A stretch of 64,000 nt of DNA from assembly GCF_001294455.1 (NCBI RefSeq), contig NZ_LIKT01000003.1:1-64000 (forward strand), written 5' to 3'. Under the pieces are notes generated by a model that did no database searches, had not been told where the DNA came from, and saw only the letters and a list, made by a program, of their open reading frames with translations. Positions 33,266-41,474 of the stretch are shown piece after piece; the first letter of the stretch is position 1, and each line of letters opens with the position of its first letter. Source of the stretch: Phaeobacter sp. 11ANDIMAR09 (GTDB lineage: Bacteria > Pseudomonadota > Alphaproteobacteria > Rhodobacterales > Rhodobacteraceae). The translations under genes were made by a program, and so were the position numbers.

Positions 33266-33360
33266 CTTTTGGCACTAAACGAATCACCCCATGATTCGCC
33301 CGCACCTTTTCATTAAGGGAAATATAACACACTCAATAGTTTTGAACACAAAACTGTGCG

Positions 33361-34596
33361 CTAACCCGCCAATTCGGCACGATTCAGCGCACAATGCGCC
33401 CAAAGACTGTCCATCGCCTTCACCAGATGGTCGATCTCGGTGGGGCCATGTACTGGTGATGGTGTGAACCGCAGCCGTTCTGTGCCGCGGGGCACGGTTG
33501 GGTAGTTGATCGGCTGCACGTAGAGGCCGAACTCGGACAACAGCATATCGCTGAGCTTTTTGGTGTGGACCGGGTCGCCCACCATTACAGGAACAATATG
33601 GCTGCCATGATCAATGATCGGCAGGCCTAGACCTTTGAGGCGCAGTTTCAGAACCTTGGCCAGCTCCTGGTGCTTTTCGCGCAGCTCCGGGTGGTCTTTG
33701 AGATAGGCCACAGAGGCCGCGGCGCCCGCTGCAACCGCAGGGGATAGCGAGGTGGTAAAGATAAAGCCCGGCGCATAGGAGCGGATTGCATCGCACATCT
33801 TGGGCGAGGCGGCGATATAGCCGCCCATCACGCCATAGGCCTTGGCCAGGGTGCCGTTGATGATATCAATGCGATGGGCCAGGTTGTCACGCTCTGTCAC
33901 GCCGCCGCCGCGTGGACCATACAGGCCAACGGCATGGACCTCATCGATATAGGTCAGGGCGCCAAATTCATCGGCCAGATCACAGATCTCCTTAATCGGA
34001 CCAAAATCGCCATCCATCGAATAGACTGATTCAAACGCGATCAGTTTTGGCGCCGCAGGATCGTCTGCTTCCAGCAACTCCCGTAGATGCGCAACGTCAT
34101 TGTGGCGGAACACCCGCTTGGCACCACCGTTGCGGCGCACGCCCTCGATCATCGAGGCATGGTTCAGCGCATCCGAATAGATGATCAGTCCGGGAAACAG
34201 TTTTGGTAGGGTGCTCAGCGTCGCGTCATTGGCGATATAGGCCGAGGTGAACAGCAAGGCCGCCTCTTTGCCATGCAGATCCGCCAGTTCTGCCTCGAGA
34301 CGTTTGTGATAGACTGTGGTGCCCGAAATGTTGCGGGTGCCGCCCGACCCTGCGCCAGTGGCATCGATCGCCTCGTGCATCGCGTCAAGCACAACCGGAT
34401 TCTGTCCCATGCCGAGGTAGTCGTTGCCACACCAGACGGTGATATCCTGCGTACTGCCGTCCGGGCGGGTCCAAACCGCATGGGGAAACTGGCCGTTTTT
34501 GCGCTCAATATCGATAAAGGTGCGGTAACGCCCCTCTTCGTGAAGACGTTCAATGGCGGTGTCGAGTTTCGCGGAATAGTCCACCGGCTTCTCCAT
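33361..34596 (-). CDS. hemA: 5-aminolevulinate synthase
   Basis: A 411-residue PLP enzyme joining glycine and succinyl-CoA, the first heme/bacteriochlorophyll precursor step of alphaproteobacteria (Shemin route). Typical segments are [12 protein letters not shown] (about 54), [12 protein letters not shown] (about 85), and the Asp in [17 protein letters not shown] (about 218). The Schiff-base Lys is in [16 protein letters not shown] (about 252). The C-terminus has [20 protein letters not shown]. Length is usual. An FnrL-like site at 34742-34755 lies about 150 bp upstream, so synthesis probably rises at low oxygen. Confidence 0.96.
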   Translation of the reverse strand: MEKPVDYSAKLDTAIERLHEEGRYRTFIDIERKNGQFPHAVWTRPDGSTQDITVWCGNDYLGMGQNPVVLDAMHEAIDATGAGSGGTRNISGTTVYHKRLEAELADLHGKEAALLFTSAYIANDATLSTLPKLFPGLIIYSDALNHASMIEGVRRNGGAKRVFRHNDVAHLRELLEADDPAAPKLIAFESVYSMDGDFGPIKEICDLADEFGALTYIDEVHAVGLYGPRGGGVTERDNLAHRIDIINGTLAKAYGVMGGYIAASPKMCDAIRSYAPGFIFTTSLSPAVAAGAAASVAYLKDHPELREKHQELAKVLKLRLKGLGLPIIDHGSHIVPVMVGDPVHTKKLSDMLLSEFGLYVQPINYPTVPRGTERLRFTPSPVHGPTEIDHLVKAMDSLWAHCALNRAELAG

Positions 34597-35088
34597 AGCT
34601 ATCTCAGGCGCCCAACGTCAGGCAGCACAGGCTGTGTATCTGTCACGCAGTTTGTGGGCCACTCACCCATTCACATTCATGAATAAGTAACAAATGCGCG
34701 CGCTCAGATCAACCGGATACGCGCCACAGCCCCACACAACTTTGATACAGGTCAAATAGACCTATAGCAAAAGCCCGACAAGAAGCCCTGCGGCCCGTTT
34801 GCCGTCATTTGCGCCATTTGACCTGCGACATTTGTGAAAATTGCCGTGTATTGGAAACCAAAACCTCCCGATCCGCTCCTATTGCACCTTGGGAACGGGG
34901 CCTTGGGTCGGCGGCAGGGCCCATTCAAATCTGATGGATTCGGCCAGGCAACGCGGCGAGGTTTGCCCATATCTCTGCTCCGGTTGGTCAAGCATTTTCT
35001 CCCTGCAGTAGATCTGGCCCCCCGCATAGGAGCCTGCTAGGCTCCCGCCGATCGAACCTGAAACCCATGCTAATTGCCGGAGACCATG
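34597..35088. other. Divergent intergenic region between hemA and the dipeptidase gene
   Basis: This 492 bp holds the hemA promoter region with its FnrL-like site. The frames inside it have arginine/serine-rich, low-complexity translations and no initiation signals, so I see no further gene. Confidence 0.55.
34742..34755 (-). promoter_or_regulatory. FnrL/FNR-like binding site upstream of hemA
   Basis: On the minus strand the site reads TTGACCTGTATCAA, matching TTGAC-N4-ATCAA. In Rhodobacter, hemA is known to be controlled by FnrL through such a site. It lies 146-159 bp before the start codon; no transcription start can be placed from the sequence alone. Confidence 0.7.
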
Positions 35089-36477
35089 ATGTCGCTTAAC
35101 GACGTGCTTGATCGGATTGACACAGACCTAGACGCGGCCACAGAACGCCTGCTGGAACTGCTGCGCATTCAGTCCATTTCCACCGACCCCGCCTTTAAGA
35201 CCGATTGCGACAAAGCCGCGGACTGGCTGGTCGCCGACCTCAACAGTCTGGGGATAAAGGCCGAAAAGCGCGTAACCCCCGGCCACCCCATGGTCGTAGG
35301 CCATGTTGGCGAAGAAAACACCGATGCGCCACATGTGCTGTTTTACGGACATTACGATGTGCAGCCGGTCGATCCGCTGAACCTGTGGAACACTCCCCCC
35401 TTTGAGCCTCAGCTGGAAGAGACCGAAAACGGCACTGTGATCCGCGGGCGCGGCGCCTCGGATGACAAGGGCCAATTGATGACCTTTGTCGAAGCCTGCC
35501 GGGCCTGGAAAGCCGTGCATGGTTCCCTGCCCTGCCGCATCACCTTCTTCTTTGAAGGCGAAGAGGAGAGCGGCTCGCCCTCCTTGGTGCCTTTTATGGA
35601 AGAACATGCCGCAGAGTTGAAAGCCGATATCGCCCTGATCTGCGACACCTCGATGGTGTCGCGCGGTGTGCCCTCCATCGCCTCGCAGCTGCGCGGCATG
35701 CTCAAGGAGGAGTTCACTCTGGTTGGCCCCAAGATCGACCTGCACTCGGGGCACTATGGCGGCCCCGGCCTCAATCCGCTGCGGGAACTCTCACGTATCA
35801 TTGCCTCGCTCTACGATGAGGACAGCGGCGCTGTAGCCGTTGAAGGCTTCTATGAAGGCGTCAGCGAAGTCCCGGCAGAATTGCTGCGCCAGTGGGAAGC
35901 CTCAGGCTTTGACGCCAAGGACTATCTCGACAATGCAGGCTACACCCAGGCCCATGGCGAAAAGAAATACTCCATCCTGGAGCAGCAATGGGCCCGCCCA
36001 ACACTGGAAGTGAACGGTCTTTGGGGCGGCTACAACGGCGCCGGCTCCAAAACCGTCATCCCCTCCGAGGCGCACTGCAAGATCACCTGCCGCCTGGTGG
36101 GCGACATGGACCCGGACGCGCTACAGGCCAAAATCCGCGCCCATATTGAGGCCCAGCTGAAGCCCGACTGCAAGGTGATTTGGGACAACGACAAGGAAGG
36201 CTCCAAGGCCTCGGTCATGGATATCAGTCGCCCTGAATTCGAAGCCGCACGCGGCGCGCTCAGCGACGAATGGAATCGCGAGGCGGTTTTCTGCGGCATG
36301 GGGGGATCCATCCCAATCGCGGGGTTCTTCAAATCGATCCTGGGCATGGAATCCATGCTGGTTGGCTATGCCAATGACGATGACGCCATCCATTCCCCCA
36401 ATGAGAAATACGACCTGAAGAGCTTCCACAAGGGGATGCGCTCCTGGGCACGCATTCTCGACGCCCTCACCAAGTAA
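35089..36477 (+). CDS. M20 family dipeptidase
   Basis: From ATG 35089 (462 residues), with GGAG at 35079-35082 at a usual distance; the ATG just before it and a TTG at 35074 are weaker. Zinc ligands and catalytic residues are visible: FYGHYDVQPVDP (His, Asp near 92), RGASDDKGQ (Asp near 125), FEGEEESGSPS (Glu pair near 158) and ALICDTS (Asp near 186); the last ligand is His in DDAIHSPNEKYD near 436. The dimerisation lid spans about 200-360. It is a cytoplasmic carnosinase-type (CNDP-like) dipeptidase with broad possible substrates. Divergent from hemA. Confidence 0.93.
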   Translation: MSLNDVLDRIDTDLDAATERLLELLRIQSISTDPAFKTDCDKAADWLVADLNSLGIKAEKRVTPGHPMVVGHVGEENTDAPHVLFYGHYDVQPVDPLNLWNTPPFEPQLEETENGTVIRGRGASDDKGQLMTFVEACRAWKAVHGSLPCRITFFFEGEEESGSPSLVPFMEEHAAELKADIALICDTSMVSRGVPSIASQLRGMLKEEFTLVGPKIDLHSGHYGGPGLNPLRELSRIIASLYDEDSGAVAVEGFYEGVSEVPAELLRQWEASGFDAKDYLDNAGYTQAHGEKKYSILEQQWARPTLEVNGLWGGYNGAGSKTVIPSEAHCKITCRLVGDMDPDALQAKIRAHIEAQLKPDCKVIWDNDKEGSKASVMDISRPEFEAARGALSDEWNREAVFCGMGGSIPIAGFFKSILGMESMLVGYANDDDAIHSPNEKYDLKSFHKGMRSWARILDALTK

Positions 36478-36643
36478 GCAAACAGCGGCCATAGCCAAGG
36501 ACGCGCTTTGGCCGCTTCCCCTTTCCTCCTTCGCTCCAACTCTTTCACTGGAGTTTTCTTTTCTTTCTAATAGCTACCGCGCATGCGGACAGATATACCT
36601 CTGTCTTTCAAGACACTTCATTTCACAAAAATCAGGTTTGCCG

Positions 36644-37108
36644 ATGACCCCCACTCCAAAGCCAAGCATTTTCAGAACCAACTCTGCGCGACTTGGCATG
36701 CTCTTTGCCCTCGCGGGCTCCATGATGCTGGCCGGCTGTGCCCAGACCCCAGGGCCGTCAGTCCCCTCGCAACCGGGCAAGAACCTTGCCGCAGCCAAGC
36801 TGGCACTGGCAAACTGTCATGGGGCGGCACACAAAAGAGGCAATGGCGCAGTGGCAGGCAGCTATGTCGCCGGGGTCCTCCTGGGCGGGTTGGTGGTGGG
36901 TCCCATCGTTGTGGCGTCAAATCAGGAACGGATTCGCAACAACGGCGAAGCGACCGGCGCAGATCTCTGTCTACAGCAACAGGGCTACACTCGCCGTGAC
37001 CTGACACCAGAAGAGCTCCAAGCACTGAACCGCGCTGACGCCTCTCAAAGGAGAGTCATCCTCGACCATCTGATTGGCGGTGGCAGCTTGAGCGAATTGC
37101 TGGGCTGA
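36644..37108 (+). CDS. Small lipoprotein with Gly-rich hydrophobic segment
   Basis: From ATG 36644 (154 residues), AGG at 36634-36636 nearby. The N-terminal signal peptide ends in a lipobox LAGC with Cys at about 29. The mature protein has a Gly-rich hydrophobic stretch at about 62-85 (GAVAGSYVAGVLLGGLVVGPIVV), reminiscent of glycine-zipper envelope proteins, and two Cys at about 48 and 101 that could pair. The C-terminal third is helical. I know no function. It is monocistronic between the dipeptidase and tRNA regions. Confidence 0.72.
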   Translation: MTPTPKPSIFRTNSARLGMLFALAGSMMLAGCAQTPGPSVPSQPGKNLAAAKLALANCHGAAHKRGNGAVAGSYVAGVLLGGLVVGPIVVASNQERIRNNGEATGADLCLQQQGYTRRDLTPEELQALNRADASQRRVILDHLIGGGSLSELLG

Positions 37109-37328
37109 ACCGCGAAGGATTCGGCTACCATCCATGGCCGGACCTTACCCATACCGGAAAGCCCCAGGTCCAGTGCAACTCAAAGGAACCCTATTTCGGC
37201 CTACGCCCATGAATAGATGATTTTCCCACCCGTTTCTGAGGCATTCAGCCCGCCAGTTAGGAATTACTTATGAGAATTTCGCAATACTGTGCTGGTAACG
37301 CGCAAAAGTTGCGAATGGAGACGAGTAA

Positions 37329-37550
37329 ATGCCGCAGAGCAAATTCAAACGCCCCGCCGGATTTGAGGGCACACAAAGCGATCCCGAAGAGAGCTACCGC
37401 GCAGGCTATCAGCATGGTGTCCGGATTATGCTGCGACACTTGGAATCGGAACAGAAGCTGGACATGGAACGCCTGACGAAATGGGTGAACTCTGAGCTGA
37501 CACAATGGCGCCACGACACCCAGGCAGCCCCAATTCCACCAGCGCCCTAA
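37329..37550 (+). CDS. Small orphan protein of 73 residues
   Basis: ATG 37329 follows GGAGACGAG at 37318-37326, close but usable. The product is hydrophilic and helical (GYQHGVRIMLRHLESEQKL), lacks membrane segments or a signal, and ends in a Pro-rich tail. Codon use is consistent with coding. I recognise no family. It could be a lineage-restricted cytoplasmic protein. Confidence 0.45.
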   Translation: MPQSKFKRPAGFEGTQSDPEESYRAGYQHGVRIMLRHLESEQKLDMERLTKWVNSELTQWRHDTQAAPIPPAP

Positions 37551-37757
37551 GGCGCAGAAGCCCCACCACCTAGCATTCGGCGCAATCCTTCTTACAAGAG
37601 GGGTGTGCCCCCATCCTGCGCGAACCTAGCTGCGCAGCGTCCGCACCCAGCCAGAACGGATGGGCATCGCAGGGCTAAAAACTTCGCCGAGAGGCTGTAA
37701 GGACACGCCACAAACCATTGTGGACGTTGCTTCATTCATCAATCAACGAGATAAAAG

Positions 37758-37834
37758 TGGCGCGGTTGACGGGGCTCGAACCCGCGACCCCCGGCGTGAC
37801 AGGCCGGTACTCTAACCAGCTGAGCTACAACCGC
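37758..37834 (-). tRNA. tRNA-Asp (GTC), copy 2
   Basis: The minus strand folds into a 77-nt cloverleaf: acceptor GCGGTTG/CAACCGC, discriminator G, genomic CCA, anticodon stem CCGGC/GCCGG with anticodon GTC in loop CTGTCAC, and T loop GTTCGAGC. It differs from copy 1 by one base in the D arm (AGCTGG rather than AGTTGG). Confidence 0.97.
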
Positions 37835-37879
37835 GCATCTATGCCTTTTCAGGCGTCCTTTCGGACAATCAAAAGAAAG

Positions 37880-37956
37880 TGGCGCGGTTGACGGGGCTCG
37901 AACCCGCGACCCCCGGCGTGACAGGCCGGTACTCTAACCAACTGAGCTACAACCGC
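37880..37956 (-). tRNA. tRNA-Asp (GTC), copy 1
   Basis: Same 77-nt cloverleaf as copy 2, with anticodon GTC and encoded CCA. The two lie in tandem with a 45 bp spacer and are probably cotranscribed, this copy being upstream. Confidence 0.97.
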
Positions 37957-38521
37957 GTGCTGCCCATCCAGCATCTCTGCTGAATGTTGGGCTGTAATAT
38001 TCCTAGGGCTCGGGGATCGTCAAGCGGTGTTTTGGCATTTTCGACGCTTTGACGAAAAAAAATGGCTGAAACATCCTAACCATTTGATTTTCATAGCTTC
38101 AAATCCGCCTTTTTGCTCCCTAAAGGCGCCCAGGTCTCTGCCTTCTCAAGAGAGCCTCCCCCATCATCAGAACCCGACTACTGTCCTGGTGCCGTTTCTG
38201 ACACCAAGCGGCACTCGGGAGTGGCTTGGCCAATGCAGCTAGACCGACCGACCGAGAGCTCACTCCTGGCCCGACCCGACATTCTGGCGCACTCGTGGCT
38301 GTCTCAAAGGAAACTCAACTGGCGGAGGTCCACACCTATTTGGCTAGAGCAAAGTGGCCATGACCCATCAAACCTGCGCCCGCCCCGACCAGTTCGGAGA
38401 TGCAGCTGCATTCAATGATTTCGTCAAATTGGGCCAAGCCCGCTAGGTTCGCAAAATTTTGGAACGCCTTGCGCTTGGCATAGCGCCAACGAAACTATTC
38501 TCTATTTTCAACAGGGTGGGA
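37957..38521. other. 565 bp gene-free region between tRNA-Asp and tRNA-Val
   Basis: Short plus-strand frames at 38027-38418 have Pro/Ser-rich translations and no ribosome sites, so I do not call them. The part nearest the tRNA-Asp genes should hold their promoter. Small dyads such as TTGGC-N5-GCCAA at 38475-38489 are present. No integrase, att repeat or RNA gene is recognisable. Confidence 0.5.
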
Positions 38522-38597
<76 letters not shown>

Positions 38598-38671
38598 GAT
38601 GAGCGTGGATTTAGACAAAGACCGCGGCGGGTGCAAGAGGCGAAAACTGTTTTTGTGCAAAAAAAATCAGA

Positions 38672-39244
38672 TTACTTTAATAGCCGCTCACGGCCCTGTT
38701 CCAAAACATAGATACAGCCCTGCTCGTTTGAGAGCCTGGCCATCTCGGGCTGCGACAGCCCCAGAACGATTCCACGCATTACCTGGCCCAGCAACCCATG
38801 GGCCACAACGACCGTCGGCTCTGTCAGCGCCTGCATGAACAACAGTATTCTGCCATGGAAACTGTCATAGCCTTCACCATTGGGAGCCGCGCAAAACAGC
38901 TCCAGATGAGAGGGGTTTTGCGCCCAAATCTCGGGAAACCGCATCTCCACCTCTGGCAAAGTCATTCCCTGCAGATCCCCGGCATGAGCCTCGGCCAGAC
39001 GAGGGTCCGTGGTGAAGTCGACGCCGTCGAGCGCAATCGCTGCGGTTTCTTGCGCCCGCCCAAGGGGCGAGACAAAACACTGCGGTTTCTGCGCCAAAAT
39101 GGGCCGCATCAGGTCTGCCTGTTGGCGCGCATGAGATTGGCCCAGAGGGCTCAACCGTGATTCCAACTGGCCCTGGATCCGCTTTTCGGCGTTCCATTCG
39201 GTCTGCCCGTGGCGCAAAAACCAGATCTTGGGAAAGGAGGTCAT
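38672..39244 (-). CDS. Histidine phosphatase (phosphoglycerate mutase-like) family protein
   Basis: From ATG 39244 (190 residues). The phospho-accepting motif FLRHGQTEWN lies at about 9-18, with the second catalytic Arg in SPLGRAQETA (about 60) and the proton-donor Glu in AEAHAGD replaced around 84 (AEAHAGDLQG). The second His is in VVVAHGLLGQVMRG (about 152). Such enzymes dephosphorylate sugars, nucleotides or alpha-ribazole phosphate; the substrate is not clear and no cobalamin genes are near. Its start is 201 bp from the divergent GST gene. Downstream is tRNA-Val on the same strand. Confidence 0.9.
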   Translation of the reverse strand: MTSFPKIWFLRHGQTEWNAEKRIQGQLESRLSPLGQSHARQQADLMRPILAQKPQCFVSPLGRAQETAAIALDGVDFTTDPRLAEAHAGDLQGMTLPEVEMRFPEIWAQNPSHLELFCAAPNGEGYDSFHGRILLFMQALTEPTVVVAHGLLGQVMRGIVLGLSQPEMARLSNEQGCIYVLEQGRERLLK

Positions 39245-39445
39245 GCGGCAATAAATCCTTGTATGTATCACTTGGTGGCAATCCCTACACTGTTAGCCCC
39301 GCATCTGTCGGAATGAAAGACCCGGCACTGCGGCAGCGAGAAACAGAGCGGGCGCGCGACAGCCCCCTCGACAAGGTCGCAAAAATCCGGCCTGTTAGGC
39401 GACAATCTCCCCCCCGTCCCTCACAACAGCAGTTCCAAGCGCGCC

Positions 39446-40063
39446 ATGACACAAACGCTCTATTCCTTTCGCAGATGTCCCTATGCCATGCGCGCGCGAT
39501 TAGCGCTTGCCTCGGCGACGCAGCCGGTAGCCTTGCGTGAGGTTGTTCTGCGGGACAAACCAGCCGCCTTTCTAGAGGCCTCGCCCAGCGCCACTGTGCC
39601 CTGTTTGGTCACCCCTGATCAGGTGATTGATGAAAGCCTCGACATTATGATCTGGGCCCTGCGGCGCAACGACCCGGAGGGCTGGCTGCACATGCCCGAC
39701 AGTGGCTGGGATTGGATAAACCGTGCAGACGGACCTTTCAAACAGGCACTAGATCGGACCAAATACGCCAGCCGCTACCCGGATGAGGATGCGACTGCGC
39801 AGCGCCAGCAGGCGGCCCTGTTTCTGGCGGATCTAGACAAGCAAATTGACGGCTGGATTTTTGAGCACGCCACTCTCGCCGACTATGCGATCCTGCCCTT
39901 TGTTCGCCAGTTCGCCTTTATCGACAAAGCTTGGTTCGACCAGCAGCCCTGGCCTGACCTGCAGGACTGGCTCGAGCGTTTTCTGGCCAGCAGCCGATTT
40001 GCAGCAATCATGCAGAAGTATCCCCAGTGGCGCACGGGCGCTGCCGTGACGATCTTTCCCTAG
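39446..40063 (+). CDS. Glutathione S-transferase family protein
   Basis: A 205-residue GST with an N-terminal thioredoxin-fold domain (LYSFRRCPYAMRARLAL at about 5-21, CPYAMR being the glutaredoxin/omega-like active site), a cis-Pro in ATVPCLV (about 51) and the glutathione-binding Glu-Ser pair in VIDESLDIMIWA (about 61). The helical C-terminal domain spans about 80-200. The Cys active site suggests thioltransferase or reductase activity rather than classical conjugation. It lies between a divergent phosphatase and a convergent TetR gene and appears monocistronic. Confidence 0.9.
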   Translation: MTQTLYSFRRCPYAMRARLALASATQPVALREVVLRDKPAAFLEASPSATVPCLVTPDQVIDESLDIMIWALRRNDPEGWLHMPDSGWDWINRADGPFKQALDRTKYASRYPDEDATAQRQQAALFLADLDKQIDGWIFEHATLADYAILPFVRQFAFIDKAWFDQQPWPDLQDWLERFLASSRFAAIMQKYPQWRTGAAVTIFP

Positions 40064-40091
40064 CCAAAAGCCTGGAGCGACTTGGCCGAGT

Positions 40092-40670
40092 TTAGACCTT
40101 TGGGCAGAGCCAAGCCTGGAAGTAGACCTCTAGTCTGGCCTCCATTTTTTGATCGTCATGCAGGGCACAGAAATTCAACGCCATGACCTGTGTCAGAAAA
40201 GCCTGCATACCTTCGGCCAGCAGCTCAGCCGGGATGTCACGGCGGAAGCCTCCCCTCCTGAACCAGGCGGCTGTCAGGTCGATATACCGGCCAAAGGTCG
40301 TGGCAATTGCGCCGATTTCCTCCACCGCGGCGGCCCCGGAGAGACGCAGAATGACGTCAAAAACATAGCGTTCCTGGGTCATAAAACGCAGCAAAGGCCG
40401 ATGTAACGCCACCAACTCTTCCACGGTAGCGGGAGGCGTGGCCTGCGCCATGTCATCAAGATGTCGATCTATCCCCGCCCCGATCAACAGATCCATCAGG
40501 GCGTCTTTGTCTTTGAAATGGGAAAAAAAAGTGCCCTTGGCAACACCGGCGCCTTGCACCACCTCTTCGGTTCTAAGAGCCGCATAGCCGTTTTGCGCCA
40601 CCAATTGCGTGGCCACGGCCATAAGCCGGGCGCGGGTTTCCAGAGTTCGTTTCTGCATCTGTTTTATCAT
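40092..40670 (-). CDS. TetR/AcrR family repressor of the divergent oxidoreductase
   Basis: From ATG 40670 (192 residues), with AAGGGG just upstream. The HTH (about 8-53) includes LMAVATQLVAQNGYAALRTEEVVQGAGVAKGTFFSHFKDKDAL in short form: the recognition region GVAKGTFFSHF near 36-46. The C-terminal domain (about 60-190) is a helical ligand-binding dimer domain with no recognised ligand. It is divergent from the NAD(P)H oxidoreductase gene; three copies of a TGACNGCNGTCA-like operator lie in the gap, so it very likely represses both genes until an electrophile or quinone-like inducer binds. Confidence 0.9.
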   Translation of the reverse strand: MIKQMQKRTLETRARLMAVATQLVAQNGYAALRTEEVVQGAGVAKGTFFSHFKDKDALMDLLIGAGIDRHLDDMAQATPPATVEELVALHRPLLRFMTQERYVFDVILRLSGAAAVEEIGAIATTFGRYIDLTAAWFRRGGFRRDIPAELLAEGMQAFLTQVMALNFCALHDDQKMEARLEVYFQAWLCPKV

Positions 40671-40733
40671 GGTCCCCTTGCTGACACGTGTGCCGCGAAT
40701 GGTCAAACCACCACAAGTCCCCTCACATTAAAT

Positions 40734-40793
40734 TGACTGCGGTCATTTTAATATTGACTACGGTCAGTTTGTGCAAATAAATGACCGCAGTCA
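40734..40793. promoter_or_regulatory. Three TetR operators in the divergent promoter
   Basis: TGACTGCGGTCA at 40734-40745, TGACTACGGTCA at 40755-40766 and TGACCGCAGTCA at 40782-40793, the last being the exact reverse complement of the first. Centres are 21 and 27 bp apart. The outer arms TGAC/GTCA are symmetric. They lie between the starts of the TetR gene (40670) and the oxidoreductase (40810). Confidence 0.85.
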
Positions 40794-40809
40794 ATTACTG
40801 GAGCCCCCG

Positions 40810-41394
40810 ATGACCCGAATCTTTATTCTCAACGGCCACCCAGCCGAAACCTCCCTGTCCAAAGACTTGAGCCTCACCTATGAACGCACCGCCAAGGCAA
40901 ATGGCCATGAGGTTCGTATCTTGCATCTGCATGATTTGAAGTTTGACATCGACTACGGCTATGCAGGCTACACAAATGTCAAACCTCTGGAGCCGGATTT
41001 GCAGAGCTTTTTCAGTGACCTGGAATGGTGCGAGCATTTTGTGGTGACCACGCCCATGTGGTGGGGCGGGCTGCCCGGGAAATTGAAGGGGCTGTTTGAC
41101 CGCACCCTGCTACCGGGACGTGCCTTTGACACTCATAACACCACGCTCGGCATGCCCGCCCCCATGCTCAGGGGGCGCAGCAGCCGGGTGATTGTCACCG
41201 CTGACACGCCAAAATTCCTACTGTGGCTGCTCTATGGCAATGCAATGCTGCGCCAAACCGAACGCCAGATTCTGGGCTTTATTGGTCTAAAGCCAGTCAA
41301 GACCAGCTATTTTGCCCCTGCCTCGCACCCCAAGCCCAAGGCCGTAAGCCGCCTGCTTGAGCGGGTGCAGAAACTGGCCGCAAAGGCCGCATGA
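40810..41394 (+). CDS. NAD(P)H-dependent quinone/FMN oxidoreductase (flavodoxin-like)
   Basis: From ATG 40810 (194 residues), since the operators end 17 bp before it. The flavodoxin-like fold starts RIFILNGHPAETSLSKDLS; the FMN-binding loop TTPMWWGGLPGKLKGLFDR (about 78-96) is diagnostic of the NQO/MdaB/KefF group, which transfers two electrons from NAD(P)H to quinones or nitro compounds. Two residues of the usual active site (Trp-Trp-Gly) are intact. A divergent TetR gene and three operators imply induction by quinone-like or electrophilic compounds. The gene ends at a cruciform shared with the convergent CoA ligase operon. Confidence 0.9.
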   Translation: MTRIFILNGHPAETSLSKDLSLTYERTAKANGHEVRILHLHDLKFDIDYGYAGYTNVKPLEPDLQSFFSDLEWCEHFVVTTPMWWGGLPGKLKGLFDRTLLPGRAFDTHNTTLGMPAPMLRGRSSRVIVTADTPKFLLWLLYGNAMLRQTERQILGFIGLKPVKTSYFAPASHPKPKAVSRLLERVQKLAAKAA

Positions 41395-41412
41395 GCCAGC
41401 ACGAGGGAAAAG

Positions 41413-41467
41413 GAGCCGGAGCCTGCGCTCTTTCTAACTGCACAAAGAGCACCGCAGTCACCGGCTC
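41413..41467. terminator. Long cruciform terminator between convergent genes
   Basis: Nested perfect arms: GAGCCGG/CCGGCTC (41413/41461), CTGCG/CGCAG (41423/41453) and GCTCTTT/AAAGAGC (41427/41444), around the loop CTAACTGCAC. The internal CTTT gives no long T tract, but the stem should stop transcripts from both sides. Confidence 0.6.
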
Positions 41468-41474
41468 GTCCCGC

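Noticed and set aside
38027-38418. Short plus-strand frames between tRNA genes
   Set aside because: Pro/Ser-rich low-complexity translations without ribosome sites.
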